Assembly: GCA_034231615.1 (NCBI GenBank)
Contig: CM067315.1
Coordinates: forward strand, 9,757,915 to 9,821,914
Reading direction: 5' to 3'
DNA length: 64,000 nt
From: Meghimatium bilineatum
Lineage: Eukaryota; Mollusca; Gastropoda; Stylommatophora; Philomycidae
Positions 35,061 through 46,458 of this stretch are shown here, piece after piece. Both the position numbers and the translations under genes were made by a program. The notes under the pieces are model-generated. The model had not been told where the DNA came from and did not search any database. It worked only from the letters and a program-made list of their open reading frames with translations. The stretch's first letter is position 1. Every line of letters starts with the position of its first letter.

Positions 35061-35732
35061 CCTCTTTCTCATCTTCCCTCGACTCTACTCTTAATTATTT
35101 TATCTAGCAAGGTGCTGTGTCTGCCTACCTCTTTCTCACCTTTCATCGATTCTACTCTCAATTAAGTTCTGTAACAAAGTTTAATGTTTTTTAACAAGTC
35201 CAAAGTACGTTAATTGTTTATATTAATTTCATTAAATGACTTTTTTATACGAATTGTTGTTAGAACCTATTTGTTTGTTTTCTTCTCTTTCCATTAAATT
35301 CTCCCTTTTCTTCTATAAATCGACTGAAAAACACTGTCTTAACATAAAAGTGAAATAGAAGTAAAGTACTGTCTGTCTTAACATACAAGTACAAATGTCG
35401 TTTATCTCAATTCCCTTATGCGCGTTTCTGCTTTGAATGTTTAATGAATCCCATCCTTACGAAATCTTATAGACATTCCCATGTGCCGGAGACCAGGCTC
35501 CTGACCAGCTTCTGAAATTGCATTAAAATCATTTCGGCGTGTAACCTTATTACAAAGCTGGTGGTTCTACTTTTTTTTTTACCCTTTTCGAAACTAATTT
35601 TGTATTCGTCAAATTTTGCTCATCTTTCTTATCTAACAAACCCAAAGAATAGATAAAAAGTGAAGAAACCGTTACCTCAGAGAACATGGTGAGGCAACCT
35701 GATACATTTTTTTAAACAAAATATGGTACAGT
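35061..35732. other. No recognisable feature
   Basis: AT-rich sequence; no gene recognised. Confidence 0.45.
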
Positions 35733-35989
35733 ACAAGTAGACGCCACCACATGTTTAATTATTTCCTTGTCTATGTTTTCAAACGTCATGTTCATCATTT
35801 AATAATTGAAATATTTATTTAGGGTTAATTATGTTAAACTAAGTTATGGGTTAGGGTTAATTATGTAAAACACAATTATCCTAAACGAATCCCTACTATA
35901 AATTATTATTTAAATTTTAAAATATTTAACATGAAATTTACAAACATAGACAAGGGAAATAACTCTACTGTGTGGTAGCGTCTACTTGT
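35733..35989. mobile_element. MITE-like inverted-repeat element, copy 2
   Basis: A 257-bp element. ACAAGTAGACGCCACCACAT at the left pairs with GTGGTAGCGTCTACTTGT at the right, and both continue inward to the complementary CTTGTCTATGTTT / AAACATAGACAAG. The interior resembles the element at 2600-2853 (TTATTTAGGGTTAATTATGT). No transposase. Confidence 0.75.
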
Positions 35990-36096
35990 CATCATCATCA
36001 GAAAGCATATCTTGAACAGGATGTAAATGTCATCAAAGCCTTTCGAAACGTCCACCATTCCGTTCAGTTAGTAAACTGCTGAACACATTAGATACC

Positions 36097-36236
36097 AACG
36101 CATGAGGTTGCATCTGGGTTCTTACCAATGGCTCACAAGACAAACCATCAATGCAACAAAAAACCTTAGTAGATGACATGCAGTTATATTAAGGTTATCT
36201 TCTTAAAGAAGTTTCATGGCACGTCATCTATACAAT
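36097..36236 (+). mobile_element. Dispersed repeat F1, copy 4 (5' part only)
   Basis: Covers the family 5' end through CACGTCATCTATACAAT and then stops. Loss of the 3' part is unusual for a target-primed insertion, so a later deletion is likely. Confidence 0.8.
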
Positions 36237-36660
36237 TATGCTTCTCATGCTTTTATTTTGTTGCAACAATGTGTTGTTGTTATACTATATGCACCCTCTG
36301 TGGTTGGGAGGGAGCCAAGGATGTACGATGCAGCAATGGGGAGTAGAAAACTGACAGCACTGTTTTTTCTTATGGCTGAGGCCCATCATAGAGGCACAGC
36401 GACTCAGAACGTGACAATCCTTTTGACTTGAACATTTGGAAGCATGCCTGGAGCAATAGAGAAGATTGGCATAACCAGTAGTCAATTGGTGACGGGTAAT
36501 GGGCACAGTGAACCCTATCTTGGCTGAAGTGGATCGGGGCAGTGCATGGGTTGAAATCTACCTTCCTGGTGGTGTGAGAGTTATTCTCTGACATTATCCC
36601 GGGTTTGGCCGAAAATCCACAGACTTCCCAGCAATATAATGTCATTTTAATATATTGGGT
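36237..36660. other. No supported gene
   Basis: Open minus-strand frames here show no recognisable domain. Confidence 0.4.
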
Positions 36661-36662
36661 CA

Positions 36663-36715
36663 CATGCCGTGAGCCCATGGACCGCTGGATCAGCAACCAA
36701 CCAACTAACCATTGG
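36663..36715. repeat. Short dispersed repeat (CCATGGACCGCTGGATCAGC)
   Basis: The same roughly 40-bp word occurs near 13546-13575 (diverged) and 56915-56955. It is part of an unclassified dispersed family. Confidence 0.6.
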
Positions 36716-36951
36716 ATACCACAACCGAAGTTCTAGAGTACTGGACCATTGAAGAAAATTTAATGTTAACACAACAGAAATCCGTTATCTGGGTTACATT
36801 CTACTAGAAATTTCGATGAACAATTGTTCCATAAGCGAGATACAAAGGGAGTTTGAGAAGGAACACTAAACAATAATCTTACATATATAATAAATGTATT
36901 TTTTGCTGTTTTGTGATATGGTGATCTAAGTGAAGCTGTGTGTATACTTTT

Positions 36952-37683
36952 ATGTTGCAATATGCATCCTTCCATTACTAGCTGATTAGTTACTCAGAAA
37001 TTGGTAAACAGTTTGTTGCAATATGCATCCTTCCATTACTAGCTGATTAGATACTCAGAAATTGGTAAATAGTTTGTTGCAATATGCATCCTTCCATTAC
37101 TAGCTGATTAGTTACTCAGAAATTGGTAAATAGTTTGTTGCAATATGCATCCTTCCATTACTAGCTGATTAGATACTCAGAAATTGGTAAATAGTTTGTT
37201 GCAATATGCATCCTTCCATTACTAGCTGATTAGATACTCAGAAATTGGTAAATAGTTTGTTGCAATATGCATCCTTCCATTACTAGCTGATTAGATACTC
37301 AGAAATTGGTAAATAGTTTGTTGCAATATGCATCCTTCCATTACTAGCTGATTAAATACTCAGAAATTGGTAAACAGTTTGTTGCAATATGCATCCTTCC
37401 ATTACTAGCTGATTAGATACTCAGAAATTGGTAAATAGTTTGTAGCAATATGCATCCTTCCATTACTAGCTGATTAGTTACTCAGAAATTGGTAAATAGT
37501 TTGTTGCAATATGCATCCTTCCATTACTAGCTGATTAGTTACTCAGAAATTGGTAAATAGTTTGTTGCAATATGCATCCTTCCATTACTAGCTGATTAGA
37601 TACTCAGAAATTGGTAAATAGTTTGTTGCAATATGCATCCTTCCATTACTAGCTGATTAAATACTCAGAAATTGGTAAACAGT
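36952..37683. repeat. Minisatellite, 61-bp unit, 12 copies
   Basis: TGCATCCTTCCATTACTAGC in near-identical copies. Diagnostic single-base variants (GATTAGTTAC / GATTAGATAC / GATTAAATAC) let adjacent copies be ordered. Confidence 0.95.
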
Positions 37684-37904
37684 TCTCCCATTATCATTCG
37701 CTGTGTCAATTATCTATTTCCTCCTGATGATCTCTTGACAGCCGCTATTGTGTTACTGCATCAGCATTCATATCGCCTTTTAAAAACTGACATTTTTTTC
37801 CTCCTGTATGTGTTTTTATTTCACTGTGTCATGTATTGTCAAATATGTTTTTTTGTGTGATTATTGTGTGATTATTAACATTTTCTTATATTAAGAAATT
37901 CGCC

Positions 37905-38583
37905 AAGATCTACCCATTATGTACCCATTACTTTGTCTTCATCTTAATATCTCCATTACTTTGTCCTCATGTTAATGTACCCATTACTTTGTCTTCATCT
38001 TAATATCTCCATTACTTTGTCTTCATGCTAATCTATCCATTACTTTGTCTTAATATCTCCATTACTTTGTCTTCATCTTAATATCTCCATTCCTTTGTCT
38101 TAATATCTCCATTCCTTTGTCTTCATGTTAACCTATCCTTACCTTTTGCTCATGTTAACCTATCCCTTACTTTGTCCTCATGTTAATCTATCCCTTACTT
38201 TGTCCTCATGTTAATCTATCCCTTACTTTGTCCTCATGTTAATCTATCCCTTACTTTGTCCTCATGTTAATCTATCCCTTACTTTGTCCTCATGTTAATC
38301 TATCCCTTACTTTGTCCTCATGTTAATCTATCCCTTACTTTGTCCTCATGTTAATCTATCCCTTACTTTGTCCTCATGTTAATCTATCCCTTACTTTGTC
38401 CTCATGTTAACCTATCCCTTACTTTGTCCTCATGTTAATCTATCCCTTACTTTGTCCTCATGTTAATCTATCCCTTACTTTGTCCTCATGTTAATCTATC
38501 CCTTACTTTGTCCTCATGTTAATCTATCCCTTACTTTGTCCTCATGTTAATCTATCCCTTACTTTGTCCTCATGTTAATCTAT
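37905..38583. repeat. Minisatellite, 28-bp unit, about 24 copies
   Basis: CCCTTACTTTGTCCTCATGT. The left 250 bp are diverged (ATTACTTTGTCTTCATC) and the right 430 bp almost perfectly homogenised. Confidence 0.95.
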
Positions 38584-39109
38584 ACTCAGTCAGACGAACT
38601 ACTGAAATTACATTTTTCTACTCTGTCTTCCGTGGTTGAACCTTCAGGCTATGAATATTCGTATTCGTTCATCCTGCCTCCCTCATCTATTCCCTCCATA
38701 ACTATTCGTACTCTTTCATCCACTCCTCCTCCTCCTCTATTTCCTCCTCTTTCTCTTATTAATAAGTCCGCCTGGCTTAAATGTCAATCTTTTCAATGTT
38801 TAGAGATGAACTTTCTATGCGGCTACTCTTTTAATGATCATAGTCATTAAAACACATAAACCCTTTAAGGCCGAAGAGCTAACACTATGGATACATCAAC
38901 ACAAAAATCATGCCATATTTCTATGTTTTCAAATCTTTCTATCAGTGCGAAGATACTTAATTGTGACTATTTCCAAAAATTATCAATCCATACTGTCATT
39001 GTTTTCCTCGTATTCCTCCCTCCCTTCATCTTCCATCACTCCTAGTAATGTATAAACAACATTAAATGATCAAAGGTAATACTGCTGTAAAAGTGTATAA
39101 CAATAGTAC
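38584..39109. other. No recognisable feature
   Basis: Short frames only; no supported gene. Confidence 0.45.
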
Positions 39110-39345
39110 TTACGTAGAACACAGTTTTGGATTTTTACTTGACGACGACTAACAGACTCACTATATGACTATGTGGTGTTAATACGAAAACACCAACTAA
39201 CAATATATAGATTAACAAAGGTAAGAATGGAAAAGTCTTGTACACTTATTTGTTTTCTTTTGTGTTACGCGCCAATGTCCGATATTGATATTCTGTTAGA
39301 CGTCAAGTAAAACTACACAACCTGGGTTCTACGTTAAGTACTAAT
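39110..39345. mobile_element. Inverted-repeat element sharing its end with Penelope flank
   Basis: About 40-bp imperfect inverted repeats: GTACTTACGTAGAACACAG...TTTTTACTTGACG at the left and its complement ending near 39345 at the right. The outer part also resembles the outermost flank of Penelope copy A near 3778 (TACTTATGTAAAACACAG). It may be a Penelope terminal remnant in inverted arrangement. Confidence 0.5.
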
Positions 39346-39429
39346 GTAACAACATGAAATGTTGAATAGTCTAGCCAAAGCTAATATTTCACGCGATATT
39401 GAATATCAATTTAAATATATTTCTGTCAT

Positions 39430-39800
39430 TTGAGGAGAGAGTTCTAGCACTGTCATTGTCACTGTTTCTAGTTCTAGCACTGTCATTGTGTGGTCTTGAT
39501 CCTACTTTGTAGCCAGATCTTCTGCTGGTGTATGCAAGAAGGGCTCGTTGCGTTGGTTCCATTCTCATGACGCGACCAAACCACGTGGTTTGCTGTCTCT
39601 CAGTATAGTTTTGACTTGAGATGTTCTTTATTTCCATCCTAATATCTTCATTTCTCCGTCGGTCTCTTCTGGTGACATGTTTATCTTCCCTCAGACATCT
39701 CATTTCACAAAATGTCGTTATTTTTCTCCAATGTCTTTGCCGAGGTCCATTTGGACATTGGTAACACAGATGTTGTATAAAATTAAGGTTTATCAATTCT
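39430..39800 (-). mobile_element. RTE-like LINE fragment
   Basis: The minus strand reads HWRKITTFCEMRCLREDKHV then TRRDRRRNEDIRMEI, followed by QTTWFGRVMRMEPTQRALLA and a basic tail. The blocks match the order in the fragment at 26640-27175, and the region from E.RCLR through WFG+VMRM is open without a stop. Inactive and truncated at both ends. Confidence 0.82.
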
Positions 39801-40151
39801 CATTGTATAGCCATTTTGATTGATTCGTGTCTGAGCATTGTTGACAGCTGGTAGGGAACAGAATTAGCTTTGACATATTGTCTTTATCTTCCTATCGACT
39901 AAGCCATCCTCTTTAAAGATGCTTCCTAAATATTTGGACTCCCCAGTCCAGCTTTAGTTTCGTACCATTGACAGATACATTTTACTGGCCTGATGTTTTA
40001 TTTATGTTCTTGGGTTTTTGGTTGGTTTTTGGGGGTTTTTTTGCAGGTTGTATGAAGCAGGTGTGTGTGTGTCTGTATGTGTGTGTGTTTGTGTTTGCCA
40101 CTGTAATTCCTATTCAGATTCGTATATTAAACGTTTCTTTTCTATTTCGCG
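39801..40151. other. No supported gene; possible LINE remnant
   Basis: Probably the weakly preserved upstream side of the LINE fragment; a G/T-rich stretch lies at 40010-40090. Confidence 0.35.
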
Positions 40152-40535
40152 CATGCGGTTGCATCTGTGGGTCTCACCAATGGCTCACAAGACAAACCAA
40201 CCATGCAACAGAAAACCTTAGTAGATGACATGTCGTCATATTGATGTCGTCTTCTTATAGAAGCTTCATGGCACGTCATCTATACAATCTCGTAGTCGTA
40301 ACCTTCGATAACAGTTACCACGCTGTTCCGACAGGCCGACGTTGTACGTGAACTGGTTACGGACACTAGGGCCATAGTTGTGGCCTCTGTCGCAAGGGCC
40401 AGAGTTGTGCCCTTATGACGACGTCTGTTTCGGTGGCATTAGACTCGAAACACCATCGAGTCGGACGTCTGCTGAAACAGAGGGCGGAACACTTTTGGGA
40501 ATGCTCCACGTGCAGTTTCTAATCAAGAATTCCAT
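40152..40535 (+). mobile_element. Dispersed repeat F1, copy 5
   Basis: Starts CGCATGCGGTTGCATCTG and runs to CTAATCAAGAATTCCATTC, with an internal deletion relative to copy 3 near 40385 and 40515. Confidence 0.85.
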
Positions 40536-40574
40536 TCTAATTGCACTATCGTTATATATATATATATATTCAAT

Positions 40575-40665
40575 AAATCAATCAACAGCCATGCCGAGTG
40601 GCGTAATCGATCATGTTTCTCTACGACTCTCTATCTCTTGTGTTATCAATAATTCGGTTGGTTAA
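40575..40665 (-). mobile_element. RTE-like LINE extreme 3' end
   Basis: The minus strand carries the homologue of the NMIAHANRHGTW terminus (10880-10913) followed by a TTGATTGATT tail at the left border. Confidence 0.65.
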
Positions 40666-41014
40666 CTTCTACCGTGACAAATACTAGTCCAACTTTTCTC
40701 TTTGTCGTCCCCTAGAAAAACAAATAATCTAAGTAAAACATCAGACCAGTTAAATGTTTATATTTCAAGTATTATTTCATCTTGCCATCAGATGTAATTT
40801 GAATTTTTTTATTTGTAAGTTGAAATAATTTTGCCTAGAAATTGAAATTAACCATGTAGTGACTTTTCCCTTGTTCTGATCATTTGGGGGAGGAGCTAAA
40901 CATATTTTTGACATAATTAGGATGGAGGGTCCATGAAGTCCTGCTATTTATTGATGGTGGAGGGGAGAGCAAACCTTCTTGGCGTAATTTTTGCAGAGCT
41001 CCAGTAGAAAGTAA
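40666..41014. other. No recognisable feature
   Basis: AT-rich sequence before the large 22-bp array. Confidence 0.45.
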
Positions 41015-41875
41015 TGTCTAATCCAACCACACATTTTATCCAATCTAACCACACATATTATCCAATCTAACCACACATATTATCCAATCTAACCACACAT
41101 ATTATCCAATCTAACCACACATATTATCCAATCTAACCACACAAATTATCCAATCTAACCACACATATTATCCAATCTAATCACACATATTATCCAATCT
41201 AACCACACATATTATCCAATCTAACCACACATATTATCCAATCTAACCACACATATTATCCAATCTAATCACACATATTATCCAATCTAACCACACATAT
41301 TATCCAATCTAACCACACATATTATCCAATCTAACCACACATATTATCCAATCTAATCACATATATTATCCAATCTAACCACACATATTATCCAATCTAA
41401 CCACACATATTATCCAATCTAACCACATATATTATCCAATCTAACCACACATATTATCCAATCTAACCACACATATTATCCAATCTAACCACACATATTA
41501 TCCAATCTAACCACACATATTATCCAATCTAACCACACATATTATCCAATCTAACCACACATATTATCCAATCTAACCACACATATTATCCAATCTAACC
41601 ACATATATTATCCAATCTAACCACACATATTATCCAATCTAACCACACATATTATCCAATCTAACCACATATATTATCCAATCTAACCACACATATTATC
41701 CAATCTAACCACACATATTATCCAATCTAACCATACATATTATCCAATCTAACCACACATATTATCTTATCTAACCACAAATATTATCTTATCTAACTAC
41801 ACATATTATCCAATCTAACAACAGATAATGTTCAATATAAACACAAATATTATCTTATCTAACCAAACATATTTT
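41015..41875. repeat. Minisatellite, 22-bp unit type I, about 38 copies
   Basis: CACACATATTATCCAATCTA, highly homogeneous until 41760, then mixed variants (TTATCTTATCTAAC). Confidence 0.96.
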
Positions 41876-41884
41876 TCAATCGAT

Positions 41885-42895
41885 GTAATCAAACAGTATG
41901 TAATCTAACCACAAACAGTATGTAATCTGACCACAAACAGTATGTAATCTAACCACAAACAGTATGTAATCTGACCACAAACAGTATCCAATCTAACCAC
42001 AAACAGTATGTAATCTAACCTCAAACAGTATGTAATCTAACTACCAACAGTATGTAATCTAACCACAAACAGTATGTAATCTAACCACAAACAGTATGTA
42101 ATCTAACTACCAACAGTATGTAATCTAACCACAAACAGTATGTAATCTAACCACAAACTGTATGTAATCTAACAACAAACTGTATGTAATCTAACCACAA
42201 ACAGTATGTAATCTAACTACCAACAGTATGTAATCTAACCACAAACAGTATCCAATCTAACCACAAACAGTATGTAATCTAACCACAAACTGTATGTAAT
42301 CTAACTACCAACAGTATGTAATCTAACCACAAACAGTATGTAATCTAACCACAAACTGTATGTAATCTAACCACAAACAGTATGTAATCTAACCACAAAC
42401 AGTATCCAATCTAACCACAAACAGTATGTAATCTAACCACAAACAGTATGTAATCTAACCACGAACAGTATGTAATCTAACCACAAACTGTATGTAATCT
42501 AACCACAAACTGTATGTAATCTAACCACAAACAGTATGTAATCTAACTACCAACAGTATGTAATCTAACCACAAACAGTATCCAATCTAACCACAAACAG
42601 TATGTAATCTAACCACAAACTGTATGTAATCTAACTACCAACAGTATGTAATCTAACCACAAACAGTATGTAATCTAACCACAAACTGTATGTAATCTAA
42701 CCACAAACAGTATGTAATCTAACCACAAACAGTATCCAATCTAACCACAAACAGTATGTAAGCTAAACACCAACAGTATGTAATCTAACCACAAACAGTA
42801 TGTAATCTAACCACGAACAGTATGTAATCTAACCACAAACTGTATGTAATCTAACCACAAACTGTATGTAATCTAACCACAAACAGTTTCTACTC
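41885..42895. repeat. Minisatellite, 22-bp unit type II, about 46 copies, with 330-bp higher-order repeat
   Basis: CACAAACAGTATGTAATCTA; shares the AATCTAACCACA half with type I. A variant order starting GTAATCTAACTACCAACAG at about 42208 recurs at about 42538, a shift of 330 bp or 15 units. Confidence 0.95.
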
Positions 42896-43455
42896 TAACG
42901 ACACACTCAGGGCCAGCTTCCCTCATAGGCGCACCGTTTCCTCTAATCATACTCACACCCCTCTTCTAAACACTCAAAAATGCCTCCATCAGACTATCCT
43001 CATTTTGACCCCTCTAATGAATCTCCAGATTTCCACACCCCCCCCCCCACACTGATGTAATCCCCTCCACATCCACCCACTTATAGAACAAGCGCATTAT
43101 CCAAAGAGATACGATCAATCGACACTCGGCAACAAGTAAATGGAATCATTAGCTCGTTCCATTCCTCACTTAGATATGTCTGGTTTCCTCCCTATCTCCT
43201 TATTCCTCAACCTCCTTCAGCAAACTCTAGGTTTGTTCTCTGTCTTCTTTACTTCTGTCACTCCACATGATCATATACGCACGTTTCTGACCTGTAAGTT
43301 TTTACCTGTAAATCATGTTTGATGTCACTGCGTCCTCCGTAATATATGATTTTCCTACCCATCCTTACCTTAATCCTAGCATTATTTAGCATTAAATATG
43401 GCTATTTGAAAAATGTGTATGTGTATGTATAAATATATATATATATACATACATT

Positions 43456-43489
<34 letters not shown>

Positions 43490-43849
43490 ATTGTGTACGT
43501 GTGTGTGATTGTGCGTTCATTTTATTTTCTAAACCTTCTAACCTTCTATTTTTCTCCTTTTTATGGCTGGAGTGGGGAAGACATGATAAGATAACAGTAG
43601 AGGGCAGCATGTCGAGGACGGTTGACAGTAGAGGACAGTAAATTGAGATAATAAAGAGATTGTAAAAGATAAAGGGAAAGACAAGTGGCAGAAAGAAACA
43701 GAAGGCTCAGGATGATGATGAAATAATCCCTTCAGCTGTCATCAGCTAGCTCTTGACACATGATGATGATGTGTCAAACACACATACTATCCCCATCTAA
43801 CCACACACAGCATGCAATCTAATAGTCCATATTATCCATATTGTACAAT
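42896..43849. other. No supported gene; (TA)n/(GT)n near 43430-43495
   Basis: Pyrimidine-rich at first, then a microsatellite. A 60-codon frame at 43140-43322 shows no recognisable domain. Confidence 0.5.
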
Positions 43850-44210
43850 CCATAATACATTATCCATTTAGCTGTCAGCAGGCAGCTCTTAACACATCGT
43901 GATGATGAAAAATATCCCTTTTGCTGTGAGCAGGTTCTTATTGACACATGATGCTGATGAGATAATCCAGTTAGCTGTGAGCAGGTAGCGCTTGGCACAT
44001 GGAGCTGATGAGATAATCCAATTAGCTGTGAGCAGGTAGCGCTTGGCACATGGAGCTGATGAGATAATCCAGTTAGCTGTGAGCAGGTAGCGCTTGGCAC
44101 ATGGAGCTGATGAAATATTCCATTTAGCTGTGAGCAAGTAGCTCTTGGCACATGGAGCTGATGAAATATTCCATTTAGCTGTCAGCAGGTAGCTCTTGGC
44201 AGCCCGTAGT
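43850..44210. repeat. Minisatellite, 51-bp unit, about 7 copies
   Basis: GCTGTGAGCAGGTAGCGCTT and ACATGGAGCTGATGA in each unit; 51 = 3 x 17, so minus-strand frames stay open. Confidence 0.92.
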
Positions 44211-44509
44211 ATGTCAGACAACACAGGTTCTTGTTGTGTAACAGAGGTGACACCCTGTCACGGTATCAGGTTATTTCAAAGGCAAGGTTGTGTTAAGGAG
44301 GGTTATAGGTTGATGTTCCTATAGTCCTCGAAGGCAGACATCCTAGTGTGATAGTATTTCATAATTAATATGCCTTGCCAGGAGCACGTCACATACTTCT
44401 AGGGCAACTATCTCATCATTCTTCTGTCAGAGTTGTTGACACATCCGCAGTGATACATCTAGCATTTTTCATCATCTATAAAAGGGTTTTAAAACCGTCG
44501 AAGATTGAC
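44211..44509. other. No recognisable feature
   Basis: Ordinary sequence; nothing recognised. Confidence 0.4.
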
Positions 44510-44735
44510 TTCACTGTACTCGGTTTCCCATATGTACTCCGTCCCTCTCAACGAAGCGGCACGCCGCCTGCCGTGAGTACCACTCATAGCACGTAACTCC
44601 GTAGCTTGAAGTGATAATCCACTGGGATCTCCGAAAAAATTCTACCTTATAAACAAGACAGCACGAGCTGGATTCGAACCCGTGACCTATTGAACACAAG
44701 AACAGATTAACCACTACGCCAGGGAGATCCCCTAT
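44510..44735 (-). mobile_element. tRNA-derived SINE, best-preserved copy
   Basis: The minus strand begins GGATCTCCCTGGCGTAGTGG with an A-box region (TGGCGTAGTGGTTAATCTG) and a B box (GGGTTCGAATCC) about 40 bp on. Then come AATTTTTTCGGAGATCC and a body GGCGTGCCGCTTCGTTGAGA shared with 29850-30030. A tRNA head with an unrelated body is the classic SINE layout. Confidence 0.82.
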
Positions 44736-44865
44736 CATCTATACGTTCCAACTTTCCTTAGTAGCCTCCTACGACATGCATGAAAAGAATGACCATATTC
44801 TTTGCTCCCTGAACTAGATAAAGTACAGGATCCGGTTGAGATCCTCCACACGAGCGAGTAGTCGG

Positions 44866-45205
44866 GATAATAGTTGGCACATTTACGTCTGTCCAGATAA
44901 TATTTGGCACATTTACGTCTGTCCAGATAATATTTGGCACATTTACGTCTGTCCAGATAATAGTTGGCATATTTACGTCTGTCCAGATAATAGTTGGCAC
45001 ATTTACGTCTGTACAGATAATAGTTGGCATATTTACGTCTGTCCAGATAATAGTTGGCACATTTACGTCTGTCCAGATAATAGTTGGCACATTTACGTCT
45101 GTCCAGATAATAGTTGGCACATTTACGTCTGTCCAGATAATAGTTGGCACATTTACGTCTGTCCAGATAATAGTTGGCACATTTACGTCTGTCCAGATAA
45201 TAGTA
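44866..45205. repeat. Minisatellite, 30-bp unit, about 11 copies
   Basis: CATTTACGTCTGTCCAGATA units, highly uniform, aligning two per 60 bases. Confidence 0.95.
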
Positions 45206-45215
45206 TTAGTGTTCT

Positions 45216-45442
45216 GCTATTCTTGTGCTATACTTGTGCTATACTTGTGCTATACTTGTGCTATACTTGTGCTATACTTTTGTTATACGTGTGCTATACG
45301 TGTGCTATACTTGTGCTATACTTGTGCTATACTTGTGCTATACTTTTGTTATACTTGTGCTATACTTGTGCTATACTTGTGCTATACTTTTGTTATACTT
45401 TTGTTATACTTGTGTTATACTTGTGCTATACTTGTGCTATAC
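45216..45442. repeat. Minisatellite, 11-bp unit, about 21 copies
   Basis: TACTTGTGCTA units with TTTTGTTA variants, directly after the 30-bp array. Confidence 0.94.
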
Positions 45443-45448
45443 GAAATA

Positions 45449-46004
45449 CAGTCATCTCTCGCTACTTCGCGATGCTACTTCGTTCATTTATCGCGGCCTC
45501 AGTACATCGCGGATTTTTTTAAACATATTTACAGTATGTAAACTTCAGATACATCTTCGTATGTTACATACACACGTATCATATTTATATTATTTATACA
45601 TTATTTTATGTATGTTATTTATACTATTAATATTTTATTGACATGTTTGAAACTTTTCTTTAATGTTCTAATGATAACATATGTACTTATATGGTTTCAT
45701 ATACACTTATTGATATTATACATACACACCGACGACGACGAATGTGTCGGGCCATTGGCGCAAATAAAACAGCTATACGACGCATTTTCATTCTCTGAAC
45801 TACATCCTGCTGGAAATCTAGTAGGATCATGGACCTGCTACAAGGAAGATCTAGCGGGAGTTTGAGAATAAATGCTGAAGAAGAAGAATACATACACAAA
45901 AAATGTACGTGTGTTAAAAATGAGAGGATGATACTACTTCGCGGTTTTTCACTTATCGCGGCCGGTTCTGGTCCCTATTAACCGCGATAACTGAGGGATG
46001 ACTA
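45449..46004. mobile_element. Tigger/pogo-like MITE with nested F2
   Basis: Left end CAGTCATCTCTCGCTACTTC and right end reading, in complement, TAGTCATCCCTCAGTTATCG; TA lies on both outer sides. GCGGTTTTTCACTTATCGCGGCC-like subterminal sequence is characteristic of invertebrate pogo/Tigger-type elements. Without the nested F2 it is about 386 bp and has no transposase frame. Confidence 0.75.
45729..45887 (+). mobile_element. SINE-like family F2, copy with perfect target-site duplication
   Basis: A 159-bp element, GACGACGACGAATGTGTCGG at the head and CTGAAGAAGAAGA at the tail, between identical 11-mers ATACATACACA at 45718-45728 and 45888-45898. This copy sets the F2 boundaries and orientation. 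Confidence 0.9.
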
Positions 46005-46164
46005 TATAGTCTAAAATCTATGGCGATGATGGGTGTGACTCACAAGACCAATGTGGGCAAGAAAGTCATCTGTAGTCTGTTCAAGAAATCACAGGCCCAC
46101 TTATACCATCGTGTGCTGTTGTGTGTCATTTATTCAATGTGCAGACATTGAACTATCTACTATC

Positions 46165-46444
46165 GCCCGTGTGTTGTTGAGGCCCGAAAGAGGAGCAAAG
46201 AATAGTAGCACTGTTTACCTTCCATGCATGTCGTACGAGGCGACTAAGGAGGTTATGGAATGGAGTTGGCTGTCTCATCCCATATGGGGTCAGTGACCCA
46301 AAGCCATGCTGAAGTCGGATGTGTCATACCGAAAGGCGCAGATATCGCAGCAATGCTGTAAACCATGACACAACGCATTCCGTTCTCCGAACTACATCCT
46401 GCCGATCTGCAGGAGTTTGAGAACGAACGCTGAAGAAGAAGAAG
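46165..46444 (+). mobile_element. SINE-like family F3, full-length copy
   Basis: A 280-bp element between identical 14-mers AACTATCTACTATC at 46151-46164 and 46445-46458. Head GCCCGTGTGTTG; 3' module TCTCCGAACTACATCCTGCC to GAGTTTGAGAACGAACGC and a (GAA)n tail. It defines the F3 ends. Confidence 0.9.
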
Positions 46445-46458
46445 AACTATCTACTATC

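Noticed and set aside
35840-35875. Interstitial telomere repeats (GGGTTAGGGTTAA)
   Set aside because: Only about two units, within the interior of an AT-rich MITE; the related element at 2700 has a different version.
36285-36696. Overlapping minus-strand frames as genes
   Set aside because: Two frames overlap in different registers, neither shows a domain, and the region contains dispersed repeat words.
21208-42895. CRISPR-like arrays
   Set aside because: Direct repeats are contiguous, without distinct spacers, and the organism is clearly eukaryotic.
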